Position numbers and translations under genes: made by a program
NCBI GenBank assembly: GCA_018713255.1
Contig: DVFL01000014.1
Coordinates: 1 to 64,000, forward strand
Direction: 5' to 3'
Origin: Candidatus Cottocaccamicrobium excrementipullorum
GTDB taxonomy: Bacteria; Bacillota; Clostridia; Lachnospirales; Lachnospiraceae
DNA: 64,000 bases
Shown: positions 28,310-35,504 of the stretch, in pieces
Layout of the letters: every line of letters starts with the position of its first letter
Position numbering within the stretch: position 1 is the stretch's first letter
Notes under the pieces: model-generated
What the model was told of the DNA's origin: nothing
Seen by the model: the letters and a program-made list of their open reading frames with translations, nothing else
Database searches by the model: none

Positions 28310-28837
28310 GTGGTGTACGATCATTCCTTTAATATTTCTCTTGTGGTGATGACTATTTTAACTGCAGTGATTATTGTTACCATTAGTTCAAATATTATGC
28401 TGTCTCTTGGTATGGTAGGCGCGTTAAGTATTGTTCGGTACAGAACGGCAGTAAAGAGTCCTTTGGATTTGATGTTTATGTTTTGGGCAATTACCACAGG
28501 AATTGCGGCTGGAGCGACCTACTATTATATTGCAGCCATTTCCTTTTGCTTTGTGGCCCTGACTTTTTGGGTTCTTAAAGGAATCAAGGGAGGCCGGGAT
28601 ACCTATATGTTGGTGGTGAACTATCAGTCGGAGCAGAAAGCGGAAGAGGAAATCCGCCGCCTTCTGACTCCTTATAAAACCAGGATTCGTTCCAAGATCG
28701 TCCGGGGAAGTCAAACGGAACTGACCATGGAGATTCTGATGAAGAATGAGAACATGAATATAACCGATGCTGTTTCAGCTGTTCAGGGAGTAAATGATGT
28801 TACCCTGGTGCAGTACAGGGGAAGCTATGAAGCGTAA
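28310..28837 (+). CDS. DUF4956-type membrane protein, apparently missing its native start (coding-like sequence continues upstream in frame to about 28210)
   Basis: SFNISLVVMTILTAVIIVTISSNIMLSLGMVGALSIVRYRTAVKSPLDLMFMFWAI; upstream in-frame PETIDPWNLVTVLAVSLLLGLGIFLVYRRCFIGV without ATG. Confidence 0.65.
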   Translation: MVYDHSFNISLVVMTILTAVIIVTISSNIMLSLGMVGALSIVRYRTAVKSPLDLMFMFWAITTGIAAGATYYYIAAISFCFVALTFWVLKGIKGGRDTYMLVVNYQSEQKAEEEIRRLLTPYKTRIRSKIVRGSQTELTMEILMKNENMNITDAVSAVQGVNDVTLVQYRGSYEA

Positions 28838-30236
28838 AGGAATAGCCGTTTTTCTGATCCTGCTGCTGGCTGGAGCTGTTTTTGGGGCTTGGAGAATGGA
28901 GCCATGGGTACATGAGGAAACTTTTTCCTTAGAGATCGGCCCGAAGCCGGAGACAAATCCTTTAAAAGGATGGGCGCCCTGGAGCACAGAGGAAGGGGGA
29001 GATTTCCCTTCCAAGCTGGCCTTTGTCCTAGTTTCCTGGCGTGAACTGGAGCCGGAAAAGGGAGAGTATGCTTTTGAACAGGTGGAGAAAGAAAATAATA
29101 TGGATCAGCTGAGAGCGCAGGGGGTACGATTTATTCTCCGGGTGGTTTGCGATTATCCCGGGGAAGATCTTCACCTGAATATTCCAGACTGGCTCTATGA
29201 AGAAACGCAGGGGAATGGGACTTGGTACGACAGTGAATATGGAAAGGGATATTCCCCGGACTATGAAGACCCTGTTTTTCTGGAAGCTCATGGAACGTTA
29301 ATGGAAGCGATGGGAGAACGATATAACCAGGATCCTTATCTGGCTTATCTTCAGCTGGGAAGCTTAGGCCACTGGGGAGAATGGCATGTGGACGAAGGGG
29401 TGGGCATTGCGCCCTTTCCGGCAGAGAAGGTGACGGATCAATACATTCTTCAGTATGTCCAAGCCTTTCCTGAGAAAAAACTTCTCCTTAGACGGCCCTA
29501 TGCCCTGGGCGCTGAAGCGGAAATGGGGCTTTACAATGATTCCTTTGGCCAGGAAGAGTCCCATGAGGAATGGCTGGACTGGATTGAGGAGGGCTATCGT
29601 TCAAGTGAGAATGGGGAACAGCTGGATGGGATGCCGGAATTCTGGAAGAAGGCCCCCTCAGGGGGAGAGTTTGCCTCAGGCAGAGAGATATGGGAGTACG
29701 GGTTAGAAGCTTATGATTCCACCATGGATCTTCTCAGAAAGAGCCATACCTCATTTATTGGTCCCAGGGGATTTGGCGGCCAGAGGCTGGAGGAATCAGA
29801 GCTGGAGGAAGAGGAGCAGAAACTGGTGAAGGAAAGAATCCAGCAAATGAGCCGGGAAATGGGATACTGCTTTGCTCTTTCTGGAGGGAAAATCCGCCAG
29901 ACTCTTTTTAAGCCGGAGTTAGAGGTAACACTTTGGGGAGAAAATCTTGGAATTGCCCCCATTTATGAGAACTGGCCTTTGGTGCTTAAACTTGTGGATG
30001 AAGACGGACAGGTGGTTTGGGAAGAGCAGACAGACGGGCAGATTACCAGCTGGCTTCCTGGGGGGTGGCAGGTTGCAAAAAGTTTGTCCGGCAGTGAAAA
30101 TCTGCCGAAAGGAACATACCGGCTGCTGGTGGGGATTGAAGATCCCATTACCGGGGAGCCGGGAATTCAGTTTGCCAATGAAAAAGAGGTTCAGAACTGC
30201 CTCTATGAGGCCGCAGTATTTGAAAAACAGTTTTAA
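28827..30236 (+). CDS. DUF4832/DUF4874-type secreted or anchored protein (TIM-barrel glycosidase-like)
   Basis: MKRKGIAVFLILLLAGAVFG signal/TM; NPLKGWAPW, VLVSWRELEPEKGEYAFE, LAYLQLGSLGHWGEWH. Confidence 0.75.
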   Translation: MKRKGIAVFLILLLAGAVFGAWRMEPWVHEETFSLEIGPKPETNPLKGWAPWSTEEGGDFPSKLAFVLVSWRELEPEKGEYAFEQVEKENNMDQLRAQGVRFILRVVCDYPGEDLHLNIPDWLYEETQGNGTWYDSEYGKGYSPDYEDPVFLEAHGTLMEAMGERYNQDPYLAYLQLGSLGHWGEWHVDEGVGIAPFPAEKVTDQYILQYVQAFPEKKLLLRRPYALGAEAEMGLYNDSFGQEESHEEWLDWIEEGYRSSENGEQLDGMPEFWKKAPSGGEFASGREIWEYGLEAYDSTMDLLRKSHTSFIGPRGFGGQRLEESELEEEEQKLVKERIQQMSREMGYCFALSGGKIRQTLFKPELEVTLWGENLGIAPIYENWPLVLKLVDEDGQVVWEEQTDGQITSWLPGGWQVAKSLSGSENLPKGTYRLLVGIEDPITGEPGIQFANEKEVQNCLYEAAVFEKQF

Positions 30237-30278
30237 TGTTGTATAATCGTTAAAAATGCATCAAGAAAGAAAAAGGAT

Positions 30279-30307
30279 TTGACAGATGTAACACCTGGCG
30301 ATATGAT
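30279..30307 (+). promoter_or_regulatory. Sigma-A-like promoter
   Basis: TTGACA-N17-TATGAT. Confidence 0.65.
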
Positions 30308-30355
30308 AAGGAACGTAACAAGTGTCTGCAGACTGATGCAGAAGGGGAGAAAAAG

Positions 30356-31306
30356 ATGAAAACGACATTATTGATTATGGCAGCTGGAATCGGCAGCCGG
30401 TTTGGCGGCGGGATTAAACAGCTGGAACCGGTAGGACTTCATGGGGAGATCATTATGGACTATTCCATTCATGATGCCTTAAAGGCCGGATTTAACAAAC
30501 TGATCTTCGTAATCCGCAGGGATATCGAAGAAGAATTCCGGGAGGTGATCGGCAACCGGATTGAAAAATTATGCCGTGAACTGAATGTGGAAGTAGACTA
30601 TGGATTTCAGGCTCTGGAGGATCTTCCAGCAGGCTTCCAGGCACCGGAAGGACGGACGAAGCCTTGGGGAACAGGACAGGCAGTGCTGGCGGCCAAGAAC
30701 CTGATTCACGAGCCTTTTATGGTAATCAATGCAGACGACTATTATGGGAAGGAAGCTTTCCAGAAGATCCATGATTATTTGGAAAATGTTCCAGATGCTT
30801 ATAGCTTCTGCATGGCCGGCTTTGTGCTTAAGAATACTTTGAGCGAGAACGGCGGGGTAACGAGAGGAATCTGCAAGGTGGACGAAAAGGGATACCTTAC
30901 CGATGTGGAGGAGACCTCCAATATAGTTAAGACGAAAGAAATCGGAGCAGATGGAAAGGTGATGGCAGGCGCTGCGGCAGATGGCCGTCCTGTGGATCCG
31001 GATTCTTATGTTTCCATGAATATGTGGGGATTTACCCCTGAGTTTATGTCCCTTTTGGAGGAGGGGTTCGTGGATTTCCTGAACAATGAGGCGAAGGAGA
31101 ATCCTCTCAAGGCGGAATATCTGGTGCCGGTGTATATTGGCCGTCTCCTTCGGGAGGGCAAGGTATCCGTTAAGGTCCTGGAGACTAAGGACACCTGGTT
31201 CGGCGTTACCTACAAGGAAGACAAGGCCTTTGTTGCAGAAAGCTTCAGAAAGCTGATCCAGGACGGAGTTTATCAAGAAGAATTATTTTGTGATTTAGAA
31301 AAGTAG
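30356..31306 (+). CDS. Sugar-1-phosphate nucleotidyltransferase family protein
   Basis: LLIMAAGIGSRFGGGIKQLEPVG; PWGTGQAVLAAKNLI; VINADDYYG. Confidence 0.88.
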   Translation: MKTTLLIMAAGIGSRFGGGIKQLEPVGLHGEIIMDYSIHDALKAGFNKLIFVIRRDIEEEFREVIGNRIEKLCRELNVEVDYGFQALEDLPAGFQAPEGRTKPWGTGQAVLAAKNLIHEPFMVINADDYYGKEAFQKIHDYLENVPDAYSFCMAGFVLKNTLSENGGVTRGICKVDEKGYLTDVEETSNIVKTKEIGADGKVMAGAAADGRPVDPDSYVSMNMWGFTPEFMSLLEEGFVDFLNNEAKENPLKAEYLVPVYIGRLLREGKVSVKVLETKDTWFGVTYKEDKAFVAESFRKLIQDGVYQEELFCDLEK

Positions 31307-31311
31307 TAAAA

Positions 31312-31338
31312 AGGGCTGCCTTATGGCAGTCTTTTTTT
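31312..31338 (+). terminator. Rho-independent terminator
   Basis: GGGCTGCC-ttat-GGCAGTC then T-run. Confidence 0.75.
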
Positions 31339-31442
31339 GATGAAAGGGGATAATGTGTTAAAAAATAAAGAATATAAATTTTTTTGTAAATAAATAAAAT
31401 GTTTTTAATTGAATATTTGACAAAAAGTGCTATACTGAATTT

Positions 31443-31550
31443 AACGTGGGCGCGCAGGGAAACAGATGGCGCTGCGTCCACATTAAGGGCTATCCGCCCC
31501 CAGCGAACTTTGAAGGAAGGAAACGGAGCGGCAATGGCAGGGGGATTAAC
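31443..31550 (+). promoter_or_regulatory. GC-rich potentially structured 5' leader with possible RBS-sequestering pairing
   Basis: Follows a TATACT -10 box (31431-31436). CCCCCAGC (31497-31504) can pair with GCAGGGGG (31537-31544), which contains the RBS of ATG 31551. Confidence 0.4.
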
Positions 31551-34500
31551 ATGCTGAATCGAGAGGAAACAATTAAACAGATAAAAGAGTGCATGAATGA
31601 ATTAGATGCTTCAGCGGTATGCGCTCTTTTTTTGATTTCTGTGGAAAAAGAAGAGGGACAGGGAGAGGAGAAGGATCTGTCCTGCAGTCAGATGATTGAC
31701 AGCGCTGCCAGCGTATTGTCCCGATTTTTCTGGATCAGAGATATTTTAGGATATTTGGGAGAAAATCGTTTTGCCGCTTTTTTAACCGGTCATCTGACGG
31801 AAAAAATGATTTGGGATAAAGCCGAAACCTTAAACCAAGCGCTGGAACTTGCAGCAGAAGGAAATCAAAGGGGGAGAATCAGCAGCTTTATTGGCGTGTA
31901 TTTGTTTCAGGCCGGAGGAGAATCTTTTTCCAACGTGCTGCGCAAGGCGGAGTATGCCCTTTCTCTGGCTCCTAAAGAGGGACAGGAAAATATTTATCTT
32001 TGCACCGCTTTGGGGGAGGAGAGAAATGTTCCTCTTCCTCCCTCGCTCCATTCTTCTCAGCTGCTGCTTAATTATGTTGATGAAGGGGTGCGCCTGCTGG
32101 AAGTAGGGCAGGAGATCAAAACCATTTACGTCAGCCCTGGCTTTTTTTGCAGATTGAATTTAGAGGTGGAAAAAGGGGAAAATCATGTGCAGATTCATCC
32201 AGGAGACCGGAAATTGTATGAAGAAAGTCTGCGCAAGGCGGCCAGTCAGAAAAATCCTGTAGAATGTACTTACCGGTTTTTGCGGGACGGAGGGAAATGG
32301 ATTTCCTGCAGCATACAGCTGCTGCAGGTGGCCTCTTTAGAGGGAAGCCATATTGTGCTGGAGATTTCCCATAATACTGCGGGATTAGAGCAGCTTAAAA
32401 GCCAGTTGGATGAAAAGAGGGAATGGCTTCGGTTTGCGGCTCATCAAACGGAGTATCAGCTTTGGGAGGCGGATTTGAAAACCAAAACCTTTCGGATGCT
32501 CTATACGAAAAATCTGAAGAAAGGCCGTCAGACGGTATATGAAAATTTTCCTGAGTCCTTAGTTGCAGGAGGACGGATCCATATCAATTCGGCGGAGCGG
32601 TTCCGCAGATTTGTAGAAGGAATGTACAGCGGGAAAACTGACGCCTCAGAAAACTTTATGGTTCAGCATCGTCAGAGCAGCTGTTATGGCTGGGCTGCGC
32701 TGACTTACCATATTCTCTATGATGAAGACGGGCATCCAGATAAAGCCATTGGCATTACGGAGGATCTTTCCTATTTTCCCCATCAGCAGTCCAGGGTAAT
32801 CCAGAGGAGAGTAATGCCTCCGGAGCTTTATCCTCATCTCTATTGTTTTGTTCAGGCTGATCTGACGGCGGATCGGGTGGAGAAATTCCAGATGGAGGGC
32901 AGAGAACAGTTAAATCCTATCCGGCAGCAGACTTATGATGAGGCCATTAATCACAGATTGGTAAGCCTTTTTTCGGCAGAAGACCGGATCAGACTGCAGC
33001 AGAAGTTTAAACGGGAGAACCTCCTTCAGGCGTTTCGTCATGGCCGCTGCTGGTTTTATGAAACATGCAGGCTGATTGGGGAAAATGGGGTGATCCGGTG
33101 GATTTCTGCAGGGGTTAACCTCAGCAGCGATCCGGAAACCAAGGATGTTTGCCTGTTTGCATATTTAAGCGGCCGGGAGGACCGGCACCAATGGGAAAAT
33201 GCTCTTGCAAGCAGCGGAGAGACGGACCCGGTTACCGGAATTTATCTTCAGAAAACAGCGGAGGCGCTGATCCGTTATCTTTTGTCCAGGAAAACCCAAG
33301 GCCCCTGCGCTTTAGCGGAAATTTTTCTGGAAGGCGGAGAGGAGCTGTTTGATGAAGAGGAAAAGGGAAAGAAGGCAGATATTTTTACGGCCCTTCATGT
33401 GTTCCTGGATACGGACTGTGTGGTGGGGCAGAAAAGCGACAACAGCATTTTTGTATTCTTTCCTGATCCTCATTCAAAAGATCAGCTCCGCTATCGTCTG
33501 GAAAATGCCTTTTACTATGCCAGGGTTTCCTTAAGCGGCATGAAAGAACTAAGATTTCTTCGCTTTGCTGCAGGCGTAGCCTGGAGTAGACGTGACAGGG
33601 CTTCTTATGAGGAACTGGTTTCTGCTGCTTCCAGGCTTTGCAGGATGCATACGGGAGAAGGAGAAGATTCTGTTTCATTTTCCAGCAGCCACTGTTTAAC
33701 GGGAATGGAACTAAATGATCCTTCGCCGGAAAATCTGCAGGAGACTGCCGTGGACAATAAAGGGGAGATGACGGGTGAAGAAAAGGACATCGCCCTGGAA
33801 TGTATGGGGGAGATGCTGAAATCAGATAATGGGGAGTCCATCATCTACGATGTGCTGAAAAAATTAGGACGGTATTATCTGGCTGATCGGATGTATATTT
33901 TGATTCTCGCTGAGGAAGGAAGAACCCTTGTGATGCTCAAGGAATGGCTGGGGAACGGGAAATGCAGTATTCAGCAGTCCATTACCGGCAAGCCCACAAA
34001 GCGTTTCCCGGTGATTTCCAGATGCGCCAGGAGTGAGTCGCCCATTATGTTGTCCTTGAACCGGGAGATAGACAGCGGCAGGGGGTGGGGAATTCCCTGG
34101 CGGTATGCGGTTTTCCCGATGGGAAAGGTAAATGACTCCAAATGGCTTTTATGTGTTGAGAATCCCCGCAGAAGCATTGATCACACGGCGCTTTTTGATA
34201 CCCTGATTCCCTGCCTGAGAAGAGTGAATGGAGCACCGGTTCCCATTCCGGAAAAAACTCCTCTGGAGCGTTATTTCTCCCTTCCTAATTTGAAGGCTTG
34301 CTTAAATGAAATTTATTCTCTGAATTCGGACAGTCTAAGCTCTCTGGGGGTTTTTGCTGTGGATATTCCGGATTTTGCAGAAATTAAAGATCAGATGGGG
34401 TATGAATACGGGCAGAACTTTTTGCTTCGGATCTCTGAGGTGCTGATCAGCGTGTTTGGAAGCCGGCTTTTGTTTCATACCCAGGAAGCAGAATTTATTG

Positions 34501-35504
34501 TGCTGTGTCCGGACATTACTTATGAAGCTTTCTTGAATCGGTGCACGAAGGTAAGGCTGCAGATCGGACGAAGATACTCTGGGCAGTTCAGAGATGGATG
34601 TTCCTGGGCAGACCAAAATTTTGCCGGTCAGGATTTAATGAATAAAGCGCGTTCCATTATGAGATGTTCTGGATATTATGAACCGGGCGTTCTGGATTTT
34701 CGCACCTCGGGAAGCCAAAGAGAGAAGCCTCAGCAAACGATGGAGGAGGCAGGAAAAAGGGAGACGGCTACCATTTATCTGCAGCCAAAGGTGGATATGC
34801 GTACCGGCAGGCTGGTGGGAGCGGAAGCTTTGGCGCGGGTTTTGGATGAGCAGGGAAATCTGATGCCCCATATGCGGGTAATTGAGTCCATGGAGAAGGA
34901 AGGAACCATTCAGAAGCTGGACTATTTTGTCCTGGACAAGACCCTGGAAACCTTGAGCCGGTGGCAGGAGAAAGGTTATGAGTTGGTAAATATCTCTTCG
35001 AATTTCTCCCGGAATACCTTGGTTAATCCTTCCTCGTTAGCTTCAGTGCTGGCCATCTTAAGCCATTATCCCCATATCCCCCAGAGTTTAATTGAACTTG
35101 AGATCACGGAGACGGCGGGAAATTTTGAGAATAATACCTTTTCAGAGCTGATTCAGCGGTTTGGAAATTATGGACTTCAGTTTTCCCTGGATGATTTCGG
35201 CTCCAGTTATTCTAATATGTCCATGCTGGCCAATCTCCGTTTTCATTCGGTGAAGCTTGACCGCAGCATGATCAGCAATATTGCCGTGAATCCGGTTTCG
35301 AGAATGATTGTGAAGGATATTGCAAAAATCTGCGCCAGCTGCGGAATGCTCTGCATTGCAGAAGGAGTGGAAACGGAAGCCCAGGTAAAGGCGCTTTTGG
35401 ATAATGGGTGCTTTTATGCCCAGGGATATTATTACGGACGTCCTATGACGGTGCAGAAGTTTGAAGAAACGTATTTTCAAAAGGAAAGAGCAGGAGGAAA
35501 ATAG
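31551..35504 (+). CDS. Multidomain signalling protein: degenerate GGDEF-like, PAS and GAF-like regions plus C-terminal EAL c-di-GMP phosphodiesterase
   Basis: EALAR, SNFSRNTL, LEITETAG, DDFGSSYSN, KLDRSM, IAEGVETEAQ, AQGYYYGRPM. GGDEF positions are degenerate (LGENRFAAF, GQKSDNSIFVFF). ORF track opens at GTG 31446; ATG 31551 preferred. Confidence 0.85.
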   Translation: MLNREETIKQIKECMNELDASAVCALFLISVEKEEGQGEEKDLSCSQMIDSAASVLSRFFWIRDILGYLGENRFAAFLTGHLTEKMIWDKAETLNQALELAAEGNQRGRISSFIGVYLFQAGGESFSNVLRKAEYALSLAPKEGQENIYLCTALGEERNVPLPPSLHSSQLLLNYVDEGVRLLEVGQEIKTIYVSPGFFCRLNLEVEKGENHVQIHPGDRKLYEESLRKAASQKNPVECTYRFLRDGGKWISCSIQLLQVASLEGSHIVLEISHNTAGLEQLKSQLDEKREWLRFAAHQTEYQLWEADLKTKTFRMLYTKNLKKGRQTVYENFPESLVAGGRIHINSAERFRRFVEGMYSGKTDASENFMVQHRQSSCYGWAALTYHILYDEDGHPDKAIGITEDLSYFPHQQSRVIQRRVMPPELYPHLYCFVQADLTADRVEKFQMEGREQLNPIRQQTYDEAINHRLVSLFSAEDRIRLQQKFKRENLLQAFRHGRCWFYETCRLIGENGVIRWISAGVNLSSDPETKDVCLFAYLSGREDRHQWENALASSGETDPVTGIYLQKTAEALIRYLLSRKTQGPCALAEIFLEGGEELFDEEEKGKKADIFTALHVFLDTDCVVGQKSDNSIFVFFPDPHSKDQLRYRLENAFYYARVSLSGMKELRFLRFAAGVAWSRRDRASYEELVSAASRLCRMHTGEGEDSVSFSSSHCLTGMELNDPSPENLQETAVDNKGEMTGEEKDIALECMGEMLKSDNGESIIYDVLKKLGRYYLADRMYILILAEEGRTLVMLKEWLGNGKCSIQQSITGKPTKRFPVISRCARSESPIMLSLNREIDSGRGWGIPWRYAVFPMGKVNDSKWLLCVENPRRSIDHTALFDTLIPCLRRVNGAPVPIPEKTPLERYFSLPNLKACLNEIYSLNSDSLSSLGVFAVDIPDFAEIKDQMGYEYGQNFLLRISEVLISVFGSRLLFHTQEAEFIVLCPDITYEAFLNRCTKVRLQIGRRYSGQFRDGCSWADQNFAGQDLMNKARSIMRCSGYYEPGVLDFRTSGSQREKPQQTMEEAGKRETATIYLQPKVDMRTGRLVGAEALARVLDEQGNLMPHMRVIESMEKEGTIQKLDYFVLDKTLETLSRWQEKGYELVNISSNFSRNTLVNPSSLASVLAILSHYPHIPQSLIELEITETAGNFENNTFSELIQRFGNYGLQFSLDDFGSSYSNMSMLANLRFHSVKLDRSMISNIAVNPVSRMIVKDIAKICASCGMLCIAEGVETEAQVKALLDNGCFYAQGYYYGRPMTVQKFEETYFQKERAGGK

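Noticed and set aside
30569-31276. 235-aa minus-strand ORF
   Set aside because: Antisense shadow of the nucleotidyltransferase.
31423-31436. TTGACA (31417) paired with TATACT (31431) as one promoter
   Set aside because: The spacer is only 8 bp; a -35 at TTGAAT (31409) with 16-bp spacing fits the TATACT box better.
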